DNA of 32,330 nt from an uncultured Christensenella sp. (GTDB lineage Bacteria; Bacillota; Clostridia; Christensenellales; UBA3700). The translations under genes were made by a program, and so were the position numbers. Below the pieces are notes generated by a model. That model made no database searches. It saw only the letters and a program-made list of their open reading frames with translations, and had not been told where the DNA came from. This document shows, piece by piece, positions 25,269-32,330 of this stretch. The stretch spans positions 1 to 32,330 of the forward strand of contig CAJTKI010000002.1 of NCBI GenBank assembly GCA_910576875.1, read 5' to 3'. Every line of letters starts with the position of its first letter. Within the stretch, counting starts at the first letter, position 1.

Positions 25269-25298
25269 ATTTTAGCATACCGCGCCGAAGACATGCAA
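25269..25298 (-). promoter_or_regulatory. rplS promoter (extended -10)
   Basis: On the minus strand, TTGCAT (25298-25293), an 18-nt spacer ending in TGC and TAAAAT (25274-25269) form a promoter with an extended -10 element. The start should be near 25262. Confidence 0.75.
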
Positions 25299-25342
25299 GC
25301 GTTTGTGACATGTTTTTGCAACATTTTTGCAATTATTTGCGC

Positions 25343-25364
25343 AAAAAAACGCGGCAAAATCCGC
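25343..25364 (-). terminator. Weak terminator candidate after yraN
   Basis: On the minus strand, a short GCGG/CCGC stem (loop ATTTTG) is followed by G and seven T residues (25349-25343). The stem is only 4 bp, or 5 bp with an alternative upstream CGCGG arm, so this is tentative. It would separate yraN from the rplS promoter. Confidence 0.35.
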
Positions 25365-25415
25365 ATATTTTCGTCACGATCCGCGCCGATCCGACTCCGC
25401 CGCGAGCGTCGCGCG

Positions 25416-25766
25416 TCAATTGCTCTCGAACGCGTTGGGGATATGGCGGATTTTGCCGCGCAAAATCACGATTACGTCAAAGCGAATCGGCGCGGAAAAA
25501 CACCGATGTTGCATGCAGTACACGCGCGCCGCCGTCAGAATGGAACGCACTTTGGCGGGCGTAATCGCCTCGATCGGATCGCCGAAGCGCGTATTTTCGC
25601 GCGCTTTGACCTCGACGAAGACGAGCATGCCGTCCGGATCGCGCGCGACGAGATCGAGTTCCCCGCCGCGGCAGGTAAAATTGCGCTCCAAAATCTCGTA
25701 TCCGCGTTCGCTCAACCATTGCGCCGCCTGCGCTTCGCCGACCAATCCGGATTTGCGGTTGTTCAT
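25416..25766 (-). CDS. yraN: YraN/UPF0102 family endonuclease-like protein
   Basis: This 116-residue protein has the restriction-endonuclease-like fold core of UPF0102: an N-terminal helix with G10-E11, then GGELDLVARD (34-43) and VFVEVKAR (49-56), giving the E-x-D...E-x-K pattern. The biochemical role is unsettled; Holliday-junction or repair-associated nuclease activity has been suggested for the family. GGGAGA precedes the start. It lies in the usual place after rnhB, with a 137-bp gap in which I see no convincing signal. Confidence 0.92.
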   Translation of the reverse strand: MNNRKSGLVGEAQAAQWLSERGYEILERNFTCRGGELDLVARDPDGMLVFVEVKARENTRFGDPIEAITPAKVRSILTAARVYCMQHRCFSAPIRFDVIVILRGKIRHIPNAFESN

Positions 25767-25903
25767 ATGCTTCTCTCCCTGCGATGTAACCGGCGCGCCG
25801 TCGTCTTGCCGACCGCGATCCTACATGCGCATTTCACGCGACGCGACCGTTGCGACAGCGGCGACGAACGCTTTTGCGCAACAAATTCGCCGCGCGAAAT
25901 TCG

Positions 25904-26530
25904 TCAGTTTTCTTGCAGAATTTTGCGTAAAAACGTATCGCGATGAATCGGACATTTGCCGATCCGATGCAACGCGTCGATATGCGCCTGCGATCCGTAC
26001 CCCTTGTTAGACGCAAAGCCGTATCCGGGATACATCGCGTCGTACTCGATCATCATGCGATCGCGCGTGACCTTGGCGACGATCGAAGCGCACGCGATCG
26101 AATAGCTCAGCGCGTCGCCCTTGATAATCGAATACGTCGGGCACGAACATTGCAACCGCACCGCGTCGATCAACACCATGTCCGCGGGCGCTGGCAACTC
26201 GTCGATCGCGCGACGCATGCACGAGATCGTCGCTTGCAAGATATTGACGCGGTCGATTTCCTTTTCGTCCGCCTGCGCGATCTTGACCGAGATCGCGCGT
26301 TCCATGATCGCGTCATACAGCGATTCGCGTTTCTTCTCGCTGAGTTTTTTGCTGTCGTTGACGCCTTGGATGATCGCGTCGTCGTCCAACGGCATCCGCA
26401 CGCACGCGACGACGACCGGTCCCGCGAGCGGACCGCGTCCGACTTCGTCCACGCCTGCAATCGCGCGGTATCCGCGATCGGTCAGCTCGCGTTCGTACGC
26501 GAGCATCGTCATCGTATCATGTCTGGGCAT
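25904..26530 (-). CDS. rnhB: Ribonuclease HII
   Basis: This 208-residue enzyme cleaves RNA in RNA-DNA hybrids and removes misincorporated ribonucleotides. The signature GVDEVGRGPLAGPVV (26-40) supplies catalytic D28 and E29. The remaining carboxylates are probably D122 (LIDAV) and D157 (VTRDRM). Other family segments are NDSKKLS and YGFASNKGYGS. The ATG at 26528-26530 has GGAGGA upstream and overlaps the 3' end of rbgA by 14 bp, showing tight coupling. Confidence 0.97.
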   Translation of the reverse strand: MPRHDTMTMLAYERELTDRGYRAIAGVDEVGRGPLAGPVVVACVRMPLDDDAIIQGVNDSKKLSEKKRESLYDAIMERAISVKIAQADEKEIDRVNILQATISCMRRAIDELPAPADMVLIDAVRLQCSCPTYSIIKGDALSYSIACASIVAKVTRDRMMIEYDAMYPGYGFASNKGYGSQAHIDALHRIGKCPIHRDTFLRKILQEN

Positions 26531-27380
26531 CGCAATCCTCCGGCGGATCGTCGAGCATGATCTTGCCCATCCGCTGTTTTCTGAAATCGTCGATGATCGC
26601 CCGCGCCGTCCGATCGTAATCGTAACCGCGTTTGCCGAGCAAAAATCCGCGCGACTGCGCGACCGCTTCCATCACGCGCACGCCGTCGTCGTCCATCGCG
26701 TCCAATTTGTACCGCTCGCAAAAGCGCTGCGGTTCGCGATCGCGGAAAAACGCGATCAATTCCAACGCCAATTCGTCCAACGCCAGCACTTCTTCGCGAA
26801 TCGATCCGATAAACGCCAAATGCGTCGCGCGACGTTGATCTTCGAACGCCGGCGGCAAACTGCCCGGCGTATCGAGCAATTCCACGCCCTGCTCCAACGA
26901 GACCCACTGTTTGCCGCGCGTGACGCCCGGACGGTTGCCGGTAATCGCGCGCTTGCTGCCGCACAGGCTGTTGATGAGCGTGGACTTGCCGGTATTGGGC
27001 ACGCCGACGACCATGCATCGGATCTGTTTGTTGACGCCTTTGGCGGCATAGGCTTGCAGTTTGTCGCGGTTGATGCGCCGCAACGCTTCGAGTATCCGCG
27101 TACGCTGTTTGCCATCCACGGAACTGACCGCCAGCGCGCACTTGCCGCGCGATGCAAAATACGCGCACCAGTCCTTGGCGCGCGACGGCTCGACCAGATC
27201 GGATTTGTTGAGCACGTACAGCACGGGCTTGGCGGCGATCATCTTGTCGAATTGGGGATTGAGACAAGACGACACGGCGCGGCTATCCAACACATAGATC
27301 ACGCAATCCACGACGCGCATGTTGTCCTGCATCATGCGCATCGCCTTGGTCATATGCCCCGGATACCACTGAATGTGCAT
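26517..27380 (-). CDS. rbgA: Ribosome biogenesis GTPase RbgA (YlqF)
   Basis: This 287-residue circularly permuted GTPase is needed for late 50S subunit maturation. The permuted motif order is visible: G4 NKSD (58-61) comes before G1 GVPNTGKS (126-133) and G3 DTPG (170-173). The start region WYPGHMTKAMR is typical, and the C-terminal ANTAR-like helical domain follows. The ATG overlaps the DUF1292 gene stop by one base (TGATG). Confidence 0.97.
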   Translation of the reverse strand: MHIQWYPGHMTKAMRMMQDNMRVVDCVIYVLDSRAVSSCLNPQFDKMIAAKPVLYVLNKSDLVEPSRAKDWCAYFASRGKCALAVSSVDGKQRTRILEALRRINRDKLQAYAAKGVNKQIRCMVVGVPNTGKSTLINSLCGSKRAITGNRPGVTRGKQWVSLEQGVELLDTPGSLPPAFEDQRRATHLAFIGSIREEVLALDELALELIAFFRDREPQRFCERYKLDAMDDDGVRVMEAVAQSRGFLLGKRGYDYDRTARAIIDDFRKQRMGKIMLDDPPEDCDAQT

Positions 27381-27682
27381 CAGTCCTGCTCCCGCTCCTC
27401 AAACAGTCGATCGTATATCGAAAATACTTCCGACACGATCTCGTCCGACTCGACGATCTCGATGTCGTCCGCGTCGTAATCCAAACGCACGACCAACGCG
27501 CAATCGTCGCACGCGCCGCGCGCAAATGCAGACTGCTCGGCAAGAATCGCGTACATCTGGTTGTCGAACGGGATCAAAGCGATCTGTTCGAATGCGACGG
27601 CGCGATTGTGCGCGTCGTGCAGATACACGACGTCGCAACACGTCTCGTCCGTCAAAATATCTACGATGCTGCGTGGCTTCAT
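27380..27682 (-). CDS. DUF1292-like small acidic protein
   Basis: This 100-residue acidic protein has alternating beta-strand pattern IVDILTDETCCDVVYL, AVAFEQIALIPFDNQMYAIL, CALVVRLDYD and a C-terminal EIVSEVFSIYDRLFEE. This matches the general shape of DUF1292 (YrzB-like) proteins of Bacillota, whose function is unknown. The assignment rests on pattern, not on a diagnostic motif. AAGGAG lies 9 nt before the ATG. It sits between trmD and rbgA, where rplS is found in Bacillus. Confidence 0.75.
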   Translation of the reverse strand: MKPRSIVDILTDETCCDVVYLHDAHNRAVAFEQIALIPFDNQMYAILAEQSAFARGACDDCALVVRLDYDADDIEIVESDEIVSEVFSIYDRLFEEREQD

Positions 27683-27686
27683 GCGA

Positions 27687-28367
27687 TCATTCTCCTTTGT
27701 CGTCGAGCAAATCGGGACGACGCTCGCGCGTAATCCGCAACTGTTGCTCGGCGCGCCATTTGCGTACTTCTTCGTGATTGCCCGACAACAGCACGGGCGG
27801 AACCGTCAGTCCGCAAAACTCTTGCGGACGCGTGTATTGCGGATATTCGAGCAAGCCGTCTGCAAAGCTCTCTTCCGCGGTCGCCTGCTCGCTGCCCAAT
27901 ACGCCGTCCACGTAACGCGCGACGGCGTTGACGACGACCATTGCGGCGAGATCGCCGCTCGTGAGCACATAATCGCCGATCGAAAGTTCCTCGTCGATGT
28001 CCAGTTGGATGACGCGTTCGTCGATGCCTTCGTAACTGCCGCAGACCAACAACAGTCCGTCGCATTCGGACAACCGCTCCACCGTCGCCTGATCCAGCCG
28101 TTTGCCGCGCGGCGACATATACACGCGCAAATATCGATGCTCGGGATCGATCGCGCGAATGCAATCGTGCAACGGCTGCGGCGTCATGACCATGCCCGCG
28201 CCGCCCCCGAACGGATAATCGTCGCATTTGCGATGCTTGTCCGTCGAATGCGCGCGAATGTCGTGCACGCCGATCTGCAACAGCCCGTTGCGGCGCGCGC
28301 GTCCGAGAATGCCGATATCCAGACATCCGAACATCTCCGGAAACAGCGTCGCGATCTCTATCTTCAT
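27687..28367 (-). CDS. trmD: tRNA (guanine-N1)-methyltransferase TrmD
   Basis: This 226-residue SPOUT-class enzyme methylates G37 next to the anticodon and prevents +1 frameshifting. Motifs are DDYPFGGGAGM (49-59), the knot segments CGSYEGIDERV (109-119) and SIGDYVLTSGD (129-139), and the C-terminal GNHEEVRKWR. It follows rimM by 19 bp, with AGAGGCAGGG before its start, in the conserved rpsP-khpA-rimM-trmD order. Confidence 0.97.
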   Translation of the reverse strand: MKIEIATLFPEMFGCLDIGILGRARRNGLLQIGVHDIRAHSTDKHRKCDDYPFGGGAGMVMTPQPLHDCIRAIDPEHRYLRVYMSPRGKRLDQATVERLSECDGLLLVCGSYEGIDERVIQLDIDEELSIGDYVLTSGDLAAMVVVNAVARYVDGVLGSEQATAEESFADGLLEYPQYTRPQEFCGLTVPPVLLSGNHEEVRKWRAEQQLRITRERRPDLLDDKGE

Positions 28368-28386
28368 ACCCTGCCTCTTTGCGCGT

Positions 28387-28890
28387 TCAGTCTTCGTAGA
28401 CGACCAAATCTTCGTACGCCTGACGATCGAGCAACACTTTGCGCGCCTGCACGTCCACGTCCAGCACCAGTCTGCGGATCGCGGGAATCATCGCTTTGCG
28501 ATCGCCCGCGCGGATCACCCATACGTCCGCCGCGCCGTGTTGGAGCACGTCGCACACCGTTCCGATCGCGCGCGTCCCGTCCGTGACTTCGCAGCCGATC
28601 AGATCGACGATCAGACAGCGGTCGGGCGCGGGGCGCACCGCGTCCCGTCTGGATACCTGCAACGGCATGTTGCGCAGCAATTCCGCCGCATTGCGGTCGC
28701 ACACGCCTTCCAGCGTGACAAACACGCCGTTGGCTGCCACGCGGGCGGCAACGACGCGGTACAACGTATCGCCGACGTATACTTCGCGCAACGAAACAAA
28801 CCGCTCGGCGTCGTCGGTGAGCGGAATGATTTTGAGCTCGCCCCGTACGCCCTGCGGTTTGCTGATTTTACCGATTGTGACAAGAGACAT
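28387..28890 (-). CDS. rimM: 16S rRNA processing protein RimM
   Basis: This 167-residue 30S maturation factor binds S19. The N-terminal beta-barrel begins VTIGKISKPQGVRGELKI. A linker follows, then the C-terminal PRC-barrel-like domain with LIGCEVTD and PAIRRLVLDVDV. The start overlaps the khpA stop by one base (TAATG), so it depends on translation of khpA. Confidence 0.95.
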   Translation of the reverse strand: MSLVTIGKISKPQGVRGELKIIPLTDDAERFVSLREVYVGDTLYRVVAARVAANGVFVTLEGVCDRNAAELLRNMPLQVSRRDAVRPAPDRCLIVDLIGCEVTDGTRAIGTVCDVLQHGAADVWVIRAGDRKAMIPAIRRLVLDVDVQARKVLLDRQAYEDLVVYED

Positions 28891-29123
28891 TATTTTTCGA
28901 TGATTTCGACCGAAACTTTGCGGCTGTCCTTGCCGCTCGCCGCACGAACGAGTTGACGAATCGCCTTGGCGATGCGACCTTGCTTGCCGATGATTTTACC
29001 GATTTCGCTTTTCTCGGCGATGATGTTGATGACGGTAATGCCGTCCTGCACCTGCGTCTCGACCTCGAAACAGCGCGGATCGTCCACCAATTCGCCGACG
29101 ATGTATCTGACCAATTCTTCCAT
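28890..29123 (-). CDS. khpA: KH-domain RNA-binding protein KhpA (YlqC)
   Basis: This 77-residue single KH domain has the GxxG loop in IIGKQGR (G46-x2-G49). KhpA forms a complex with KhpB/Jag and affects cell elongation and RNA regulation in Gram-positives. The ATG at 29121-29123 is one base after the rpsP stop (TAACATG). The ribosome site is weak, so translation is probably coupled to rpsP. The upstream continuation of the frame is rpsP shadow. Confidence 0.95.
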   Translation of the reverse strand: MEELVRYIVGELVDDPRCFEVETQVQDGITVINIIAEKSEIGKIIGKQGRIAKAIRQLVRAASGKDSRKVSVEIIEK

Positions 29124-29124
29124 G

Positions 29125-29373
29125 TTATTTCTTTTCGATTCCCTGTTGTTTGAGCAGGCTTCTGACGGTCTCGGTCGGTTGCGCGCCGTTGTCCAGCCAG
29201 TACAGCGCGCGCTCGGAGTTGATCTTGACTTCCGCGGGCTGTTTGGTGGGGTCGTAGTAGCCGACGTTCTCCAAATACTGTCCGTCTCTCGCCTTTCTGC
29301 TGTCGATCGCAACGATCCGGTAGAACGGAGCTTTCTTCGCGCCCATTCTGGTCAATCTGAGTTTTACTGCCAT
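29125..29373 (-). CDS. rpsP: 30S ribosomal protein S16
   Basis: The protein has 82 residues starting MAVKLRLTRMGAKKAPFYR, the canonical N-terminus. An ATG twelve codons upstream is open, but AAGGAG sits 8 nt before the ATG at 29373, which fixes the start. The leader contains a GGGG-AATA-CCCC hairpin (29389-29400) just before the ribosome site. The 60-bp gap to ffh shows no clear promoter, so transcription probably comes from the ylxM promoter. Confidence 0.97.
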   Translation of the reverse strand: MAVKLRLTRMGAKKAPFYRIVAIDSRKARDGQYLENVGYYDPTKQPAEVKINSERALYWLDNGAQPTETVRSLLKQQGIEKK

Positions 29374-29433
29374 AGTGTTTTCTCCTTCGGGGTATTCCCC
29401 TATATACAATTTTGTTTTTTCGTCTTATTTCGG

Positions 29434-30768
29434 TCAGAAAGGCATTCTGCCCATCATGCCGCGTCTGCCGCCCTGCGAGGACAACCGACTCATCATATCG
29501 CGCATCTGCGCAAACTGTTTGAGCAGACTGTTGATATCCTGTATGCTCGTGCCGCTGCCCGCCGCGATGCGCTTCTTGCGGGACGACTTGATCTCTTCGG
29601 GATGCTCGCGCTCGTACATCGTCATCGACTGGATAATCGCCTTGGTCTGCGCGAGTTTTTTCTCGTCCAGTTCCAGATCCTGCCCTTTGAGCTTGCCCGA
29701 CAGTCCCGGGATCATCTGCAACATCTGTTGCATATTGCCCATCTTGCGCATTTTGTCGAACTGATCCAAGTAGTCGTTGAGCGTAAACGAACGCTCTTTA
29801 AGCTTGCGCTGCATCTCCTTGGCTTCTTCTTCCGAATACGCGTTCTGCGCCTTTTCGATCAGCGTGAGCACATCGCCCATGCCCAAGATGCGGGACGCCA
29901 TCCGATCCGGATAAAAGATCTCGACGTCGCTGAGCTTTTCGCCCGTACCGCAAAACTTGATCGGCTTACCCGTCACCGCGCGGATGGACAGCGCCGCGCC
30001 GCCGCGGGTGTCGCCGTCCAACTTGGTCAACACGACGCCGGTGACGTCCATGACCTCGTTAAACTTCTGCGCGACGTTGACCGCGTCCTGTCCCGTCATC
30101 GAATCGACGACGAGCAGAATCTCGCTCGGAGACAATGTCTTTTTGAGTCCGGCAATCTCGTCCATGAGTTTGTCGTCGATGTGCAGTCTGCCCGCCGTAT
30201 CGACGATCATGACGTCGCTCGCGGTGCGCTCGGCTTCTTTGAGCGCCGCTTTGACGATCTTCTGCGGATCGACCTGTCCCATCTCGAAGACGGGCACGTT
30301 GGCGTTTTTGCCGACGACTTGCAATTGTTTGATCGCCGCGGGACGGTAGATGTCGCATGCGACGAGCATGGGCTTCTTGCCCTGCTTGCGCAGCATCACG
30401 GCGAGTTTGCCGCACATCGTCGTCTTGCCGCTACCCTGCAACCCGCACATCAATATCACGGTCGGGGGCTTGGACGAAATCTCGATCTTGCTGTGACTGC
30501 CGCCCATGATCGCAACCAACTCGTCGTTGACGATCTTGATCACCTGCTGGGTCGGATTGAGTCCTTTGAGAATGTCGTCGCCGACCGCTTTCTCCGATAC
30601 GTTGGAGACAAACTGCTTGACGACGCTCAGATTGACGTCCGCTTCGAGCAACGCGATCCGCACTTCGCGCATCGCCTGCTTGACTTCCAGTTCCGTCAAC
30701 TTGCCTTTGTTTTTCATCTTGGCAAAGATGTGCGATAACTTTTCGCTCAGTCCGCTGAATGCTCCCAT
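29434..30768 (-). CDS. ffh: Signal recognition particle protein Ffh
   Basis: This 444-residue SRP54 GTPase targets nascent membrane and secreted proteins with SRP RNA. The NG domain has G1 GLQGSGKTT (109-117), G3 DTAGRL (190-195) and G4 TKLDGD (248-253). The M domain (about 300-444) is methionine-rich, with RKKRIAAGSGTS as the RNA-binding part and a GRRGMMGRMPF tail. The gene is 13 bp downstream of ylxM, with CGGAG before the start. Confidence 0.98.
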   Translation of the reverse strand: MGAFSGLSEKLSHIFAKMKNKGKLTELEVKQAMREVRIALLEADVNLSVVKQFVSNVSEKAVGDDILKGLNPTQQVIKIVNDELVAIMGGSHSKIEISSKPPTVILMCGLQGSGKTTMCGKLAVMLRKQGKKPMLVACDIYRPAAIKQLQVVGKNANVPVFEMGQVDPQKIVKAALKEAERTASDVMIVDTAGRLHIDDKLMDEIAGLKKTLSPSEILLVVDSMTGQDAVNVAQKFNEVMDVTGVVLTKLDGDTRGGAALSIRAVTGKPIKFCGTGEKLSDVEIFYPDRMASRILGMGDVLTLIEKAQNAYSEEEAKEMQRKLKERSFTLNDYLDQFDKMRKMGNMQQMLQMIPGLSGKLKGQDLELDEKKLAQTKAIIQSMTMYEREHPEEIKSSRKKRIAAGSGTSIQDINSLLKQFAQMRDMMSRLSSQGGRRGMMGRMPF

Positions 30769-30781
30769 ACGATAGTCTCCG

Positions 30782-31108
30782 TCAGTCTTCTTCGAGCATC
30801 CGCAGCGCGCGGTCGATGCGGTTGCGGTCGTGCTCGTCCACCCGATCGCGCAAATCCAGCAACAGCGTGCGCAACCCTTGGGTCTTGGCTACCAGCCCGA
30901 GTTTGGCTTCCCATTCGGTCAGAGAGGCTTCCGCGCGGCGCAACGTGTCCCGCACGCCTTGCGGAGAAATCCCGATCTCCTGCCCGATCTCGCTCAGCGA
31001 CATATCCAGATCGTAATACATGCGCACGACGCCCGCCTGATGCTCGGTCAGCATCGCGCCGTAATAGTCCAGATACACGCCGATATACAGTTTGTCTTTC
31101 TTGCCCAT
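30782..31108 (-). CDS. ylxM: YlxM-family SRP-associated helix-turn-helix protein
   Basis: The protein has 108 residues. The sigma-70 region-4-like helix-turn-helix lies at about 20-60 (EHQAGVVRMYYDLDMSLSEIGQEIGISPQGVRDTLRRAE) and a coiled acidic C-terminus follows. YlxM always neighbours ffh in Bacillota and modulates SRP/FtsY activity in streptococci. It is first behind its own promoter, and its ribosome site (GGAT) is weak. Confidence 0.93.
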   Translation of the reverse strand: MGKKDKLYIGVYLDYYGAMLTEHQAGVVRMYYDLDMSLSEIGQEIGISPQGVRDTLRRAEASLTEWEAKLGLVAKTQGLRTLLLDLRDRVDEHDRNRIDRALRMLEED

Positions 31109-31120
31109 AACGATCCAATC

Positions 31121-31152
31121 GGCAAAACGGCTAAGCTATAAAGTATTTTGCC
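31121..31152 (-). promoter_or_regulatory. Leader hairpin at the 5' end of the ylxM-ffh mRNA
   Basis: GGCAAAA/TTTTGCC arms (31152-31146 and 31127-31121) enclose an 18-nt loop and begin at the predicted transcription start. It may stabilise the mRNA 5' end; no T-run follows, so it is not a terminator. Confidence 0.4.
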
Positions 31153-31157
31153 TTTAC

Positions 31158-31186
31158 AGAATAACGCGTTCGCAGACGTTTGTCAA
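31158..31186 (-). promoter_or_regulatory. ylxM-ffh-rpsP operon promoter
   Basis: On the minus strand, a consensus TTGACA (31186-31181), a 17-nt spacer and TATTCT (31163-31158) lie between ftsY and ylxM. They predict a start near 31151. Confidence 0.8.
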
Positions 31187-31205
31187 CCGATTCGACGCAG
31201 TCGCG

Positions 31206-32099
31206 TCAAAATAATTCGTTGACGAAATCCGTCGCGTCGAACGGCAACAGATCGTCGATCTGCTCGCCAACGCCCACAAAGACGACCGGCAACTCGCGCT
31301 CGACCGAAATCGCAAACACGACGCCGCCCTTGGCAGTGCCGTCGAGTTTGTTGAGAATGATGCCGTCCATGTCGATGATCTCGTCGAAGGCTTCCACCTG
31401 CGACATCGCGTTTTGTCCCGTCGTCGCGTCGAGCACGATGTACGTGCGATAGTCGCATTCCGGATAATTGCGCTCGACGACCTTGTTGATCTTGGACAGC
31501 TCGTTCATCAGATTGCGCTTGTTCTGCAACCGCCCCGCGGTGTCGATCAGCACGACGTCGGTCTGCTTGGCTTTGGCGGACGCGATCGCGTCGAATACGA
31601 CCGCCGCCGGATCGCTGCCTTCTTCATGCTTGACGATGCGCACTTTCGCGCGTTGCGCCCATACTTCGAGCTGTTCGCTCGCCGCCGCGCGGAACGTGTC
31701 CGCCGCCGCCAATACGACGGATTTGCGCTGAGACGTAAAATATTTGGCAAGTTTGCCGATCGCGGTGGTCTTGCCCACGCCGTTGACGCCGGCGACCAAA
31801 ATCACGAGCGGATACGAATACGGCTGAATGTCGTAATCGATCGCCTCGATCATGATGCGACGCAACAGATCTTTGCCTTCTTCCGCGCTGCGCACGCGAT
31901 TCCTGTAACATGCGTCGCGGAATTGCTCCAAGATCTGCTCGGTCGCCGCGACGCCCAGATCGGACGCAATCAGCGTCTCTTCCAGTTCTTCGTAAAATTC
32001 TTCGTTGAGTTCTCTGCCCGCAAACAGTTCGTACAAACGCTTGGACAGTTTCTCCTTGGTCTTGCGCAATCCCTGCGCGATCTTGCTGAAAATACCCAT
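31206..32099 (-). CDS. ftsY: SRP receptor FtsY
   Basis: This 297-residue membrane-associated GTPase docks the SRP-ribosome complex. It has the short Gram-positive form, with no long acidic A domain; an N-terminal helix MGIFSKIAQGLRKTKEKL may contact the membrane. G1 is GVNGVGKTT (104-112), G3 DTAGRL (186-191) and G4 NKLDGT (250-255). CGGGAGA precedes the start, and the smc stop is 12 bp upstream. Confidence 0.97.
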   Translation of the reverse strand: MGIFSKIAQGLRKTKEKLSKRLYELFAGRELNEEFYEELEETLIASDLGVAATEQILEQFRDACYRNRVRSAEEGKDLLRRIMIEAIDYDIQPYSYPLVILVAGVNGVGKTTAIGKLAKYFTSQRKSVVLAAADTFRAAASEQLEVWAQRAKVRIVKHEEGSDPAAVVFDAIASAKAKQTDVVLIDTAGRLQNKRNLMNELSKINKVVERNYPECDYRTYIVLDATTGQNAMSQVEAFDEIIDMDGIILNKLDGTAKGGVVFAISVERELPVVFVGVGEQIDDLLPFDATDFVNELF

Positions 32100-32111
32100 G
32101 TCGATCTCCCG

Positions 32112-32330
32112 TTATGCGCTCGCCTGCTCGCTCTGTTTGACCGCGTCCGCCAACGAGACGGATACGATCTTGGACACGCCCTTTTCCTGCATCGTCACGC
32201 CGTACAGCCGATCGGCGAGTTCCATCGTCGGCTTGCGGTGCGTGATGACGATAAACTGCGTGCCTTTGGAAAATCTGCCCAGATATTTGGCAAACAATCC
32301 CGCGTTGGCGTCGTCGAGCGCCGCTTCGAT
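32112..32330 (-). CDS. smc: Chromosome segregation protein SMC, last 72 residues (5' part outside window)
   Basis: The open frame enters from the right edge and ends at 32112. The sequence IEAALDDANAGLFAKYL and then TQFIVITHRKPTMELADRLYGVTMQEKGVSK is the C-terminal ABC head of SMC: the end of Walker B/D-loop, the H-loop (ITHRK) and the conserved VTMQE tail. SMC condenses and organises the chromosome with ScpA/ScpB. The remaining protein of over 1,000 residues must lie beyond 32330. Confidence 0.95.
   Translation of the reverse strand: MEAALDDANAGLFAKYLGRFSKGTQFIVITHRKPTMELADRLYGVTMQEKGVSKIVSVSLADAVKQSEQASA

Noticed and set aside
25767..25903. Promoter or small RNA in the rnhB-yraN gap
   Set aside because: No pair of -35/-10 boxes at proper spacing and no clear hairpin with a T-run could be found.

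Overview
The window looks like chromosomal core sequence of an uncultured member of the Bacillota (Firmicutes), most likely a gut or fermentative clostridial lineage with a fairly GC-rich genome. The gene order is the evidence. Read on the minus strand it runs smc-ftsY-ylxM-ffh-rpsP-khpA-rimM-trmD-(DUF1292)-rbgA-rnhB-yraN-rplS, then comM-dprA-topA-trmFO-hslV-hslU-hisS-aspS. This closely parallels the Bacillus/Clostridium smc-to-clpY block, and the genes have Gram-positive Shine-Dalgarno sites and sigma-A promoters. No rRNA, tRNA, CRISPR array, transposase or phage gene was seen. The species cannot be named from this sequence.

Layout. Positions 1-2278 (minus) hold the N-terminal 759 residues of a large exported DUF6273/Ig-like surface protein whose end lies outside the window. 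Positions 2279-2621 are non-coding and hold the most interesting structure (below). Next come a DtxR/MntR-type metal regulator, hemW and lepA (3.0-6.0 kb, minus). A small divergent plus-strand operon follows at 6.2-7.7 kb (LUD-domain protein, glycerophosphodiester phosphodiesterase, 45-residue membrane miniprotein). It faces an Fe-S cluster operon (iscR-like, nifS/iscS, iscU; 7.7-9.7 kb, minus), and a shared bidirectional terminator separates them. glyA stands alone with its own promoter. A tightly packed series with ATGA overlaps (comM to aspS, 22.1-11.2 kb) covers DNA uptake/recombination, topology, tRNA methylation, proteolysis and two aminoacyl-tRNA synthetases. It is preceded by a gene for a lipoprotein-anchored multi-pass membrane protein. 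The right third (25-32.3 kb) is the signal-recognition-particle, ribosome-assembly and tRNA-modification cluster, ending in the last 72 residues of SMC.

Main discovery candidate: two 29-bp sites in inverted orientation (2337-2365 and 2483-2511) flank a 117-bp AT-rich segment upstream of the surface-protein gene. Each site has 12-bp inverted arms around an identical asymmetric 5-nt core (ATATC), which is the architecture of a site-specific recombinase crossover site. The segment holds a near-consensus sigma-A promoter (TTGACA-17-TAAAAT) that points away from the surface-protein gene. This fits a phase-variable invertible promoter captured in the OFF orientation. Recombination itself is inferred, and no recombinase gene is in the window.

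Other notable points: an inverted repeat centred on the -10 box of the iscR-like operon; a mntR promoter so close to its ATG that the mRNA should be leaderless; a decayed tandem duplication (period about 246 bp) of the rplS 3' end and its terminator; and a lipoprotein/jelly-roll/GT-C-like fusion protein.
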